A DNA stretch of 44,148 nt from Spirogloea muscicola (GCA_009602725.1 WELB01000209.1:93365-137512), one strand, 5' to 3'; shown: positions 1 through 12,216, counted from the stretch's first letter. Notes: a model not told the origin generated them from the letters alone. Translations and numbers: made by a program.

Positions 1-1461
<1,461 letters not shown>

Positions 1462-1618
1462 GCAGAGGCCCCTCCGGGCGGGAGACGGCACTGCAAGCTG
1501 ATGGCGGACGGATCATGCAAATCAGAAGGCCATTGTGGCCCAATCGGTTGTAGTCATGCACAGTCCCAAGGGCAGTTATTGGAATTGAGCACCTGACTCT
1601 GCCTTTACTGGAATTCTT

Positions 1619-1623
1619 TGTAA
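1619..1623 (+). terminator. PGP1: Candidate TGTAA poly(A) signal of PGP synthase
   Basis: TGTAA lies 158 bases after the stop of the PGP synthase gene. TGTAA is the common green-algal polyadenylation signal. The pentamer is short, so this is weak evidence alone. The stretch 1462-2088 between the convergent PGP synthase and PHT4 stop codons holds no recognisable gene. Confidence 0.35.
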
Positions 1624-2088
1624 GTGCATCAATTGTTCGTCAATAAAATCATCTGGGCTAGTATTACCAGCCCAGAATCGTCAAGAGGTTGTCTCCAAGC
1701 TCCTGAACTGCATGTCAGGTATATGTCCACCGTCGACCACTTTGCAGGGGGCGCACATAGGACTTGTAGCAGAATAATCCGACGGCAAACCTCACAAGCA
1801 TGGCTGGACAGCCCGATGCTGTTGTTCTGCAATGGTGGCAGATGTGAAGTGACCCCGCCTGTCTGCTGGTTACCTGGAAGAAATACTCAGACAACGTGAT
1901 GCCTGGCCCGTAAAGTACAGCCTGAGAGGGCAGGATGTGGCATGTAAGCAAAGAGCTTGACAATCAGGCCTCGACATACACCCAGCCTTGCCATTCCTCT
2001 CTGCAGGTCCTCTTGGCCAACTCGACAGAGCAGGAGGGTCCTCTCTGCAGGTCCTTGTAAAGCCGGATACAAAGAACAAGAGGTCGCT

Positions 2089-5000
2089 CTACAGCTCCTT
2101 GAGAGATTGCTGTGCCTCAAAGTTCTGCGGCTTGCTACTGTAGAAGATGAGCCAGACTACCAGGCCGGTGAGGTAGAAGAAGATGGACGGAAAGAAGAGA
2201 GATAGCTGCACGCAGAAGATGGCAAAGAAGAGATGAGCAGAGCCCTATAGCGCGAACGCTGGCAAGGAGCACAGGGCTGAGCCAAGATTACAGTGCGGCC
2301 AACGTGGGAAAAGAGAGGAGTTTGCAAGGATGCTCACAGCCCAAGAATGCGTGAGGTCAAAGAGGAAGCCAGTCAGGGCCACCCCCAGCACACCAGGCAT
2401 GGCTCCCACTGTGTTGCTCATGCCCTGACATGGTTGTGCAGTCGTTTGTCAAGATTGCACGGGTGGTTCATCTGCTCGGGCAAGCACAATCAGGCTCCAT
2501 GGAATAGGAGTACTCACAAGGAGAATGCCGGCGTACTTGGGGGAGATGTCCTGATGGGAGCAATAGAGCCCCGCAAGAGAGAAGCTGGATAGGCCGATGC
2601 CGGTGGTGAGCACGGCCACAATGGCCCAAGGATGCAAGCCCGTAAACACCGCCGTCGTGCCCATGCACAGCGCTGGTGCCAAAAAGGCCACACTTTGGCA
2701 CCCCTTGCGGACCTGCGTCACGTTTGCAGCAATCTCAGCGTCTGCCACAACGGCATCATCCTAAAATTGTCGTCCACATGCCCTGTGAGCAGGTGGTGAC
2801 TCACCAGTGTGATATCAGTACCGCTGCTGATGAGGGAGTCTGCAAGTTGGGCCGCCACGCTTGAGGCTGCAACTGACACAAGAGGTGGCAGGATGGACAC
2901 CTGCCACGCCCTCCTCAGACAGACCTCTATTAGAAGGTCTCTCCGCAAGATGCACAACTATGGCTATCAGACCCTCATGGCTCTGACAGCAGGAGCAGGG
3001 CTCCCGCTGTCAGCATCAGCTCTCTCACCAGCGCGGCGTGAGTCAGATCCAATTTCAGCTCGTCGCTGAAGTAAGTGGGGAGCCACGACAAGAGCTGTGA
3101 GGCCACAGACAGGGGTAGAGCTCTCAGTTGGACAAGAAAGTAAGGGGGGCGACGACAGTGACAGTAGTGGCCATTCTGTGCTGGTTCAAGACGACAATTG
3201 TCGACCCTGAGCTACCAATCTTCGGTCTCCTGCGAGCATGCGGCCACAAGGACAGCTCACTGTGTAATGGCCCCAATTGCCGCAGAAGTGCACATAGATG
3301 ATTGACCAGAGCACTGGAGATGCCAAGAACGTGCGCCACGGTATGACCTGCCCAGAACAAGCCAAAACAAGGTGGGCTGTCAGTCATGTGCCAAGTTGGC
3401 CAAAGTGAGGACCGTCTCCCATCCGGTACAGGTATACAGCTGCCATGCGGGCTGCCTCAACTGCAGCAGGGCTGACCTCCGCTTTGCTGATCACTTCAGA
3501 GCCCGACGTGACCTTCGAGTTCTCAGTACTTTGGTGTGCAGCTCCATTGCCTGCGGGCCCAAGGCATAAGCAGTGGGAAAACAGGGGAATGTGCCTTCAC
3601 ACAAAGTTTGCATCTACACGAGAGCATGCTCGCTGCCTACGCAAGATGCTCTGGCTGGTGAGAGCTATTTGACAAAGCTGTGAGAGGTCTAAGTGTAGCC
3701 AAGACGCGTGACTCTTGCTCAGGCAGGAGCCAAATGGAGCACCTGCCAAGGGGTAACTGGCTGGACTATCTGCCAATGGGGCGGGGGCCTTGGCCTCTTG
3801 AGGGCGTTCGCTCAACACGGATGCCGACAGCACCAACCTACAAGAGTGGGAGAGAACTTGCATTTTCTGAGTCTAAGACCACCTCCCACCAGCATCCTCT
3901 CATACACAACATGCCCTGCCTGGAATCGCCTGGAAGTTGCAGGGTACATTGGGTCACCACAGACACAGGCCTGGCGGTGGCAGAAATACAGCCTTTGGCG
4001 CTGCTGGCTGCCAGCTGGGCCTCACCAGACGAAGCCCAGGCCTCCAAAGATGAAGAAGACCGACTCCCACCCAAGGGCTTGAATGCATGCTGGGGCAATC
4101 AAAAGCCTGACATCAAGCGCTGGCGGCGTGCGCACGCCTCAGTCGCCGCCCTCAATCACATCAGGATTCACAGCAAGGAGCACTGTGCTCTCCAAGCAGG
4201 ACCAATCGACCCCCACGGGGGGCCCTGACCTGGCCTTGCCCCCTCATGGTAAACCTGTGTCAATCAAGCATGCCCAAGCAAGTCCCTTGCTTACCCCAGC
4301 ACGCTGCCAACATTGAGGCCTCCAAACACGAGCGCTACGGACCGCGACCGCTCTGACGCTGGCACAGTCCTGTGCCAAGCTCACATCTGGTGCAGGTGTC
4401 AGCCGCATCCACTCTCTCCTGGTGACTGAGACGAGACGGCAAGCTCTCTGGTATTGTCAAAGAGCACCTGCAGCAGCCTGCATTGCCACGCACACTAAGA
4501 CCACCCGACCTGACGAGTAGGACATACAGCAACAAAGAGCACACAGAGGGCAGCGTTCGGTGTGAAAGGCTGTCCCGGCACCTTGCAATCAGGTCCGTGG
4601 CAGCAGGTGGAGACACTCCCTCGCCTAAACCGACCTGCTCCACGAGCCCGCGGCGGGGAGGGGGTCCCCCCTCCGCTGATCAGCAAGCACAAAGCGCCGG
4701 AGTAGGCCGCCCTCGGAGAGGATAATGTGACCTGCTGCGAGGGCATGGGCGTGCGTGAGGCAGGGCAGGCAAGGGTTGACCAGGAGGCGTGTCGCCAGGA
4801 GCGCGGGAAGCAGCGGGGCGACGAGGGGCACGGCGGTGGTGGCCAGCGACCAGGCGAGGACGCCAGCCTGCAGAACGCGGGCGCCGGAGAAGCGCTTGGC
4901 CAGCCAGCCGCCCGGGAGCTGGGAGGCGGCGTAGCCCCAGAAGAAGGACGACTGCACGAGGCCCGCCGTGCTGGCGCTCCACCCCAGCTGGTGCGACATC

Positions 5001-5258
5001 GGGATGACGGCCACGCTCATATTCACCTGCCATGCTCCGCGCCGTGTCAGCCGCGGCCCCGTGCCGACGGCAGGCAGGGAGGAGGACGGGGGACCAGCGG
5101 GGCGCAACCTTGTCCATGTTGCAGATGACGAAGGCGAGAGAGGTGGCGAGCACGACGCGGAAGCGGGGCGGCAAGCGGGCGGCCAGCCGGGGCAGCGGGC
5201 TGCGGGCGGAGGGCGTGGAGGAGCCCGGAGCGGCGGGGAGCGGGGCGGGCGCNGACAT
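2089..5258 (-). CDS. PHT4/ANTR-type anion (phosphate) transporter, SLC17 group of the major facilitator superfamily
   Basis: A multi-exon, 12-helix carrier resembling plant PHT4 (ANTR) proteins, which move phosphate or other anions across plastid or Golgi membranes. Exon 1 (5109-5258) ends FVICNMDK. The next exon starts at 5026 with VNMSVAVIPMSHQLGW, then SSFFWGYAASQLPGGWLAKRF, the family hallmark. Exon 4582-4634 gives GLGEGVSPPAATDLIA. Later blocks are RSRSVALVFGGLNVGSVLG (about 4310-4360), IQALGWESVFFIFGGLGFVW (about 4020-4085), IPWRTFLASPVLWSIIYVHFCGNWG (about 3250-3345), LLSWLPTYFSDEL (about 3065-3110), a helix at 2810-2920, and FSLAGLYCSHQDISPKYAG (about 2530-2590). The C-terminal helix is at about 2100-2220 and the stop at 2089-2091. 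Which membrane it serves cannot be read: the N-terminus before helix 1 is short, about 30 residues. The start codon lies inside a foldback repeat, with an ambiguous base (n) at 5253. Confidence 0.85.
4620..5250. promoter_or_regulatory. CpG-rich 5' region over first exons of the PHT4 gene
   Basis: Dense CG dinucleotides cover the first two coding exons and first intron, while the remainder of the gene toward 2089 is visibly CpG-poor. The same arrangement is seen at other genes in the window. It is called a CpG-island-like segment by composition only; promoter function is inferred. Confidence 0.5.
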
Positions 5259-5486
5259 AGCATTTTCAGGCCCCTCCGTCATTGTGGCCCCTTCGACCCT
5301 TTGTCAATGCTTTTCGGGCTGGCTTCTCACAGCCCTTGCCCCCATTGGGAGAACCACTTCCCCCAATGGGGGCAAGGGCTGTGAGAAGCCAGCCCGAAAA
5401 GAATTGACAAAGGGTTGAAGGGGCCAAATGGCGGAGGGGCCTAAAGCCACAATGACGGAGGGGGCCTGAAGATGCTATGTCAGAAC
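5253..5486. repeat. Foldback (inverted-repeat) element
   Basis: Two arms face each other around a short centre near 5350-5360. The left arm (5253-5350) carries GGCCCCTCCGTCATTGTGGC, the TTTGTCAAT block and a GGCTGGCTTCTCACAGCC hairpin. The right arm (5360-5486) carries the same elements in reverse order and complement, with a duplicated segment. Partial copies of one arm occur at 11990-12110, 29520-29575 and 32220-32400. The element lies immediately upstream of the PHT4 start and downstream of a LINE C-terminus that stops at 5505. It could be two LINE 3' tails head to head or a non-autonomous foldback element. Confidence 0.75.
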
Positions 5487-5504
5487 GGGTGGAGGATGGA
5501 CCAC

Positions 5505-6059
5505 TCAGTAGCTACGAGTGAGGAGCCTCAAATCCGACAGACTAGCTGCCGGAAAACTATCCCCCTGACAAAAGCCAGAGGCTGCAGCGAGAGCACGGCC
5601 AGCACGCAGATGCAAGGCGTGGGCTATGGACCGCTGGAGGGAGACTGCCAAATGCATGCGATAAACCTGGGCCCACGAGCCAGCGGCGTTGAAGTCAGCC
5701 GGTTCACCTCGCGTGCAGGACACAGCGTGCCGCGCAAGCCTGGCCAGCAGGTCGAGCCACTGGAATTCGAGAGCCCCGTGCACGTCCACGGCCAGGGGCA
5801 CGAACTCGTCTCCAGCCGGGTGGTCAGCGTGTTTGGCCGCTTTGCTGCGAGCGGCCATCGCCGCAGCATGGCAGCCCGCGAGGCAGAGATCTCCAGTTCG
5901 GGTCGGTCCACCACATCGGTGGTGACCACGTCTGCAATGATGCGTGCGCCGCCTCCCGGCGTCGAGGATGTCGACCCGGCGGATGTGTAGTCCGTCGGCC
6001 TTCTGGAGGATTGGCATGATGGAAGTGTTTTCCATCGCCACCGTGTAGCCGGCTACCAC
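5505..6059 (-). pseudogene. LINE C-terminal region with restriction-like endonuclease, frameshifted
   Basis: Decayed C-terminal part of a non-LTR retrotransposon polyprotein. From high to low coordinates there is RRVDILDAG (near 5960-5985). In a shifted frame this is followed by an ADVVTTDVVD stretch (about 5910-5940), then KAAKHADH, FVPLAVDVHGALEF (about 5760-5815), EPADFNAAGSWAQVYRMHLA (about 5650-5710), GRALAAASG and SLSDLRLLTRSY, with the stop at 5505-5507. The spacing of the acidic residues (D, about 12-14 residues, then D) followed by lysines and an FVPLAV-type strand fits the PD-(D/E)XK-like endonuclease of R2/NeSL-type LINEs. Two opposite frameshifts, near 5957 and between about 5870 and 5910, break the frame, so it is a dead copy. 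Confidence 0.7.
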
Positions 6060-6835
6060 AAATATGCAAACATGGCATCCCTGAGGAGGTCGTGTGCGTG
6101 GTCGGGTTTAGGGTTTAGGGGCCGCTGGACGATGCTTCTGGTGAGCATGGCCAGGGCCAGTTGCATATCCTGCAGCTCTGGGAGGCTTGCAGCCGGTCGA
6201 AGGTGCTCCTGGAGCCGGGCGCGCAGCTGCGCGTCCACGAAGGACGGCGTGCCGAGGGGGACCCCCAGGATGGTGAGGCAGCCCGGAGGAATCTGGCAAC
6301 CGGTGGGCTGAGGCATGGAGGCAGGCAGGCCGCGAGGCGACCACGCGACGGACTTCTCGGCCCGGATTGTCAAGCTGAGGGCGGCCAGCTGCTGCTGGAG
6401 GGTGGCGGTGGCTGCCAGCACATCCCCTGGGCTGCTGACCAGTGTGGTGTCGTCTGCGTAGGTCGGCAGGAGGACGCTGGGGTGAGCCGCCGCAGAGGCC
6501 CTGAGAGCGCGAAAGTGAGTCAGCGCAGAAAAGAAGCCTGCCAGAGGATCCCCCTGGCGTGTGCCCGTCCTTGACTGCAGCGTCTCCACCTCACCACTCC
6601 CTGTCCGCCACAGCAGATCGCTGGGCTGGCCGTAGCCAAGGCGGAAGAAGGGAAGGAGGGAAGGGAAGGCCACTCGCAGCTCCTCGGCGATGGCGCTGCG
6701 CTCTGCGCCGTCGAAGGCGTTTTGCACATCGACAGCCAGGACCTTCCAGTCAGGTTGGAGATCCAGGGCCGCATGGACGCCGTTAGACGACAGCCTCCCC
6801 GCCGCTTCGTAGCCCAGCGCCGTATTGATGTGGGC
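6053..6835 (-). pseudogene. LINE reverse transcriptase core, fragment
   Basis: An open frame reads the central palm of a non-LTR reverse transcriptase: VDVQNAFDGAER carries the first catalytic aspartate (about 6710-6745), TGTRQGDPLAGFFSALTHF is the LINE block before the active site (about 6515-6570), and YADDTTLV is the catalytic YxDD box (about 6435-6460). The N-terminal fingers and any upstream domain are missing. The frame runs into a telomere-like tract at 6103-6121 and ends at 6053, where the endonuclease-like part begins in another frame. It probably belongs to the same element family as 5505-6059. It is 5'-truncated and not functional as it stands. Confidence 0.8.
6103..6121. repeat. 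Interstitial telomere-type repeat (TTTAGGG)n
   Basis: Two and a half units of plant/green-algal telomere repeat (CGGGTTTAGGGTTTAGGGG) lie inside the reverse-transcriptase frame. They are read on the minus strand as residues PLNPKP. Confidence 0.75.
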
Positions 6836-6925
6836 CAAGCGCATGCGATACACCTGCGCAAGACATCCGGCTGCATGGAAGTTTACGGGCTCCCCATGGA
6901 AGCGGCGGGAGATGGCGTGGCGCAC
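6836..6925 (-). pseudogene. Second LINE C-terminal scrap fused in frame before the reverse transcriptase
   Basis: GEPVNFHAAGCLAQVYRMRLA at about 6836-6900 is clearly homologous to EPADFNAAGSWAQVYRMHLA at about 5650-5710, which belongs near the C-terminus of the LINE protein. Here it precedes the reverse transcriptase, so element order is permuted. It is read as the remnant of another copy joined at about 6835. Confidence 0.6.
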
Positions 6926-7024
6926 TTACGAGTGAGTGCCTAGTGGCCACTTGCGTCGCCGTGTGCTTTAGCGCTTTTCTGGCTCCTTCGAGCACTGTTG
7001 GTTTTCCTTCTTAGCAATTAGTAA

Positions 7025-7260
7025 CTTGCATTTTGCGCCATCCGGCCCCTCCCGACCTTGTCCAGTCTTTCGGGCTGGCCTTTCACAGCCGCCAGTCAAT
7101 TTGGAGCGCTGTTGTCTTCTTCTGGGCCTTTCTTCGGGCTGGCCTCTCAAGGCGTCCTCCAACCTCTCCTGGAAGAGAGAAGGCGCCCGGTGCGCATGAA
7201 ATTGAAAGGGAGGCCAATTCTGGCCTTACAAATGTCCTTTTGACTGGGTAATGAGCTGGC
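7025..7260. repeat. Dispersed repeat: hairpin and CpG-rich GCGCAT motif
   Basis: Contains GGCTGGCCTTTCACAGCC (7069-7086) and, at about 7183-7222, the recurrent block GCCCGGTGCGCATGAAATTG plus AAAGGGAGGCCAATTC, then a short tract (CTTACAAATGTCC) shared in reverse complement with 12140-12190. No coding function is seen. It abuts the LINE tail at 7271. Confidence 0.65.
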
Positions 7261-7270
7261 TAAGGGGACA

Positions 7271-7507
7271 CTACTGTTCCCAAGTGAGCACATGCATATC
7301 TGACAAGCTATACTGAGGAGCCAAACCACCACCACGGAAGCCATCGGCCTGGGCTAATGCACGACCAGCACGATGGTGTATAGCGAGTGCCTGGGAGCAC
7401 TGTAGACTCAATGATACCCGCATTCTACAGCATGCAACGATGGCTTGCGGGACGCTAGAATGCCCTAAGCTACCCGGCCAACTACGTCGGCAGGCATCAA
7501 CCTGCAT
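7271..7507 (-). pseudogene. LINE C-terminal tail fragment
   Basis: Encodes ALAIHHRAGRALAQADGF and then SLSDMHVLTWEQ before the stop at 7271-7273, a divergent version of the family end SDLxLLTRxY. All upstream domains are missing, so it is a 5'-truncated copy. Confidence 0.65.
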
Positions 7508-8009
7508 CCTGGAAGCGTCTCTTCTTCTTCAACGCAGCAGGCTCCCTGACTCCGGTGTATAGCACGTGCTGTTACCTCTAACCGCTGCTCGCTGCTGCGG
7601 TCATTGCCACGCGCGTTGCATCTGGATGCCAGTCACGTTTTGGCTGCAACTTATGCGCATTGCATTGCCACAACTTCTCTAAAATATCTACTGATTCAAG
7701 CAATACTCAACAAAAGGAAATGAAAAAATTGTGTAACTTAGGCGCTGTACTGGCCTTGCGGGCCTTGTGCGATACCACAAGGTGCTATACAACAGTATCA
7801 ATGGTCGCCTGTAACTAATTTGCATGGGGCCTAAACGTCAACGAGAGAGTGGCACTTGCCATGGAAGTTGCCGGGACAACGTGACGCGGCACGGGTGCCA
7901 TGACTAATCTTGATAAATCATTTCGAAGCACTGACTAACAAAGTAGGCCTTCTACAGTAGGCTAAATGGGGCAGATTTTGTTTGTTGCGTGAACACCTGC
8001 CAGTGCCAC
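7508..8009. other. 3' flank of the SHMT gene, no gene seen
   Basis: CpG-poor, A/T-richer sequence downstream of the SHMT stop. It probably holds the 3' UTR. No repeat of the LINE family, RNA gene or ORF with recognisable content was found. Confidence 0.5.
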
Positions 8010-11000
8010 TCAGTCAATCCTAAGGTCATTCACATCAAACCCAGGCATGTCAAACGATGACGCAAATTTCTCCACATCCTCTCGAAGAGCTGCAATATCC
8101 TTATTATCATTGACCCCCTTGTTGAAATCCTTCAGCAGCTTGCCATGCTCCTTCTGTGCAAGGAGGGAATCGAAGAAACTGAACAATACATTCATGCAGA
8201 GCTATACATCCATTCAAAACTAGGCATTAGAGGTTCTCAATCCGTCTTGCATGCAGTTAAACACTGTGTGCCCTGCAAATCCAACCATTGCGTCACAGCA
8301 TAAGCTGCCCGAAAGTCATCTGTAGCTGCAAAGAATCAGCACTTTCCCCAGAGCATCCATTACCTGTACGGTAAGAGTGATTGTGATGGCTCGAGCGAGG
8401 AAATCTCCTATTTGCTCGAAGTCGGCTTCTTTGAGACCACGGGATGTCATGGCAGGAGCACCTGATCCACATCACAGAGTGATCAGCTCAGCCGCTAGAC
8501 CCTGTAGAGCGGGTCAATGACATTCATGTACATCTCTACTGAGTTGCTGCAGATCAAAGCTGCAGGTTGCACAAGAAGTCAAACAGCTCAACTTCCAAAA
8601 AATGTATTCACACCTATGCGTACTCCACCAGGAGAAAGAGCACTGCTGTCGCCATGCACAGCATTCTTGTTGAGCGTAATGTGTGCCAATTCGCAAATTT
8701 TCTCGACCTTGCTGCCTGCAACAACGGCAGCAAATGCCTTGCATCATGTCCACCTAGAACTTTGTAGCAGGTGCTAGTTGTTAACCGTATCCTCTTAGGC
8801 CTTGTGCACGTTGCGTGATGATTGAGGAGGCTTAATGCCCAGCTAAGAGGGTCAATACATCAAAGCAGATCAGTGTGGGAAGACTGAGCTTGAGGGGACC
8901 TACAAGTGACAATCAGGCTCAAATAGCATACCTGTCAATCCCAGAGGACGAAGATCCCAGAGGACAAGATGGTTGTCTGTGCCATTTGTTACAAGCTTAT
9001 ATCCATGCTTCATCAGCCTGTCCCCAATGGCCCGTGCATTGGCCTTCACTTGCTTCGCATAAGCTTGGAATGCTGGCCCACTCGCCTGAATAAATGGGAA
9101 AAGGGACTTGCCAAAGATAAGACACCAACGCAGGTTGGCAAATGCGTGGAACAAGACATAGCAGCAATATGAAAGGGAATATGTAACAGGATAAAATGGT
9201 GCATACCTGCTTCAATGCTACTGCCAAAGCTGCAATCTGGTGATTGTGAGGACCTCCCTGAGCCAAGCAAAGCAATTGTCTCAAGTTAAGTTGCTGAATA
9301 GCAGTCTACAAGTCCTATGCAGCTTGCAAAGGTAGTCACCTGAAGAATCTCACAAGATCATCGAGGGACCAACCTGCAACAGAGTAGCGTGCCTGCACCT
9401 GAACAATAGCCTGTCAACCAGACAGCGGCCAAGTTCCAACCTGAAGTGCGGGAAAGACAGCCGCGTTGATCTTCTCTTCGAAGTCGTAGAGAGCACCATC
9501 TGGCTGCCCTTTGGCTGGAGGTTTTGGACCTCTCCTGAAAAATATCATGCCTGCCCGAGGACCTCTCAAAGTTTTGTGTGTGGTTGTTGTGACTATATCA
9601 CAGTAATCAAATGGGCTGCTTGCTTCCTGCGTAATTCACACATTGGTATCAAGGAAGGTACGGCCAGAAATTGACAACGACCAGCAGTTGTAGCTGCTCT
9701 GGTGCCCCATGTGGACATAATCTGCCACAACCTACAATGTCCAGTGCTGACAGCACTGCTGACAGCTGCTAGCACAATTCAAGCTCTTGCAGCTCTCATC
9801 TGGCCTCTCAAACTCATCCAAGATATGATAACAGGGACGTGCGCGAGAAGCAGCAACCAAAGACACAGGCAGTCTTTGGATAAGCCATCGCAGAACCTAC
9901 GCCGGCAGCAACAAGCCCACTTATGTGTGCCATGTCACACATCAGAAGAGCTCCAACTTTGTCAGCAATGGCCTTGAACTTGGGATACTCCCAGTCACGT
10001 GCATACGCACTTCCACCACATATGATAAGCTTGGGCCTGAAGTCCAAGGCCTTCTCCTCAAGCTTCTCAAAGTCAATGTACCCTGTCTCATTGTGGACCT
10101 TGTATGGCAATGACTCAAAGTAGATGGAAGTTGCGGAGATACGCTTACCAGCGGCATTGTAGTAGCTGTTGCATGACAACAATGGGAACAGCTTATCAAT
10201 TGGCCACACATTCTAATATTTGAGATTGACTGAGTAGTTGGATTTATATAGCTCCACCTTGCAGCAGCCCTTTTCTGGGGAGGGAGAAGTCTCCAATGAT
10301 GGTACTAGTCTCAAGAACGGAAAGAGTATCAGCTGCGTGCTGCCTACCCATGTGTTAGGTGGCCACCGGATGGGAGGTCAAGGCCCATGATGCGGTCGTG
10401 CGGATTGAGGAGTGCAGTGTATACTGTCACCATTGGGAAGTACAGATTCAGCAACAAAGACCAGGATGCGCAGCCCCTATGTAAGACTTCAGCTCAGTGC
10501 CAGGCTTGACATGAACAAGCTCAGTCCAGGCAAGCTAACCTGCAAGTGAGACGGGCCATCTGATTACATGTACAGCACTTTTATGTACCAAGCCTAACCT
10601 GCAAAATTTGCCGGGCTCCCAGAATAAGGCTGCACATTGACACCCCAACTCTCGGGGTCTGCTCTGAAAACCTGCAGTGCCCGGGCTCTGCAGATGTTCT
10701 CAACCTGGTCCACAACCTCATTCCCTCCATAATATCGGGCTCCTGGCAAACCTTCCGAGTACTGAGCGAACAGAATGGAAGACCAGTCAGTAATTGAAGG
10801 CAGTGCAAATGGCGGAGGGCACCCGTTGAGTTCTGGTCTGCATTGGAATTCACTACTCCGAGGCCTGCAACATGGCAGCATCAGCCGCTAATCATGAGCT
10901 TGTTGTGACACCATCATGGGCACAGGCTGCATTCAGCTGTTGCCAACACAAAAGGATATCCGTCTCCCAGCACCTTGTTTGTGAAGCAGCTGCCAAGTGC

Positions 11001-11441
11001 TTCCATGACAGCCTGTGACGTGAAGTTTTCCGAGGCAATCAGCTCAATGCCCTGCACGAGGATGAGGAGCCAAGACGACGATCAGCACCCCTTTGATCTT
11101 TTCAAGGAACAGTATATTGCAACAAGGAGAGCCTGCTGCGCTAGCCCACACATACAGACCGCATATTGATCGAGGTTCGAGGTGACCACAAGGACCACAC
11201 TGAGCTTCCGACCAGAGCAGCCTCGAGATAATCTGTTTGGGTAGTTAGGTGCTAGAGAGGCGCAAGGAAGGGCGTCTCGGCAGCTGCCGCTTGGCGCGGG
11301 GCAGGCTCTGAAGCAAGGGGTCCGAGCAAGCACGAAACAGCGTGCCTTCCACTGCCGGCGCTTCTCCTGCTCGAGCAGGCTGTGGATCTCCGCGTCCACA
11401 TCGCGCAGAGGCGTGTTGCCCCAGTCGCCGACCGCCTCCAT
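8010..11441 (-). CDS. SHMT: Serine hydroxymethyltransferase
   Basis: PLP enzyme that interconverts serine plus tetrahydrofolate with glycine plus 5,10-methylene-tetrahydrofolate. Exon 1 (11346-11441) starts at an ATG in a GCCGCCATGG context and ends RRQWK. Exon 2 (10974-11051) reads [20 protein letters not shown]. Exon 3 (10599-10761) reads [15 protein letters not shown] and [15 protein letters not shown]. Later exons carry [16 protein letters not shown] (about 10370-10420), [14 protein letters not shown] (about 10100-10145), [15 protein letters not shown] (about 9905-9955), [17 protein letters not shown] (about 9555-9605, the K being the PLP lysine), [17 protein letters not shown] (about 9205-9260), [19 protein letters not shown] (about 8640-8690), [17 protein letters not shown] (about 8400-8455), and the C-terminus ending DVNDLRID at stop 8010-8012. 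No obvious transit peptide precedes the conserved region, so a cytosolic form is likely. The gene looks intact. Intron 1 begins with GC rather than GT. Confidence 0.93.
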
Positions 11442-11640
11442 GGCGGCCGCCGAGGCAGCGCAGGCCGCCCGCGGCGCGCGGCGCGGGCGCCACTAGCGGC
11501 GCCGGGAGCGGCGGAGGCGCGGCGGCGGCGGCGGCGGCGCCGTGGCGTGGACGTGGAGCGACTGCAGGGCGAGGGGAGGAGCTGCCGGATACCAGTCCGG
11601 CGGCGGGCGGCTTGGTGGGGTGGACTCGCTAACTTCTCGA
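11342..11640. promoter_or_regulatory. CpG-rich 5' region of SHMT
   Basis: Dense CG and GGC/GCC runs surround the SHMT start codon at 11441 and continue upstream, in contrast with only three CG dinucleotides at 8001-8160 in the 3' exon. It is a likely promoter by position and composition; no TATA-like element stands out. Confidence 0.5.
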
Positions 11641-11989
11641 TAAGTTGCGATCCACACTGACGCCCGTGGTGACGACCTTATGCCTCGCCGAAGAAGCCAC
11701 CTTGTCGGCCATTTGCCGACGCGGTAACGGCGGCCCTGGCGGCTTGCCGGCCGGGCACGCAAGCCGGGGGGAGTCCTCTGCAGGTTACGGCAGATCTGAA
11801 GGAAGGCGTCGGGCGATCGGCGGGCCCTGCCGTTCTGGTGACGCAGAGGAAGGACGCGCGAAGGGCGCGCCGTCGAGGGCGGGGAAGCCCGATTCAAACC
11901 AGGGGGGTCTGGCGACGGGACGACGCCGAAACGTCGTGGGCCACGGTTCTCGTCGCGCGGCGACGCCGGAGGCTCTGTGAAAAGAGAAG

Positions 11990-12200
11990 CAATTGATAAG
12001 GTCCGAAGAAGTGGGGGCAAGGGCTGTGAAAAGCCAGCCCGAAGAGAACTGACAAAAAGGTTCGAAGGGGCCAAATGACGGAGGGGCCTAAAGCGCTCTG
12101 GCAGAACGAGTGTCGACATCCTCATTACCCAGTTAACAGGACATTTGTAGGGCTAGAATTGGCCCTCCCTTTTCATTGTCATGCGCACCCCGCGCCCTCT
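11990..12200. repeat. Foldback-arm copy and GCGCAT block
   Basis: 12005-12095 matches the right arm of the 5253-5486 foldback: GGGGCAAGGGCTGTG, AAAGCCAGCCCGAA, AACTGACAAA, then GGTTCGAAGGGGCCAAATGA. 12140-12190 carries the recurrent block in reverse complement (GAATTGGCCCTCCCTTTTCA and GCGCACCCCGCGCC). The upstream stretch 11641-11990 is GC-rich with no recognised gene. Confidence 0.65.
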
Positions 12201-12216
12201 CTCTATCTGTAGCTAC

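Noticed and set aside
11493-12125. Minus-strand open frame of 210 residues
   Set aside because: It runs through a foldback-arm copy and GC-rich promoter DNA. Its Arg/Pro-rich composition and repeat-derived start indicate a chance frame.
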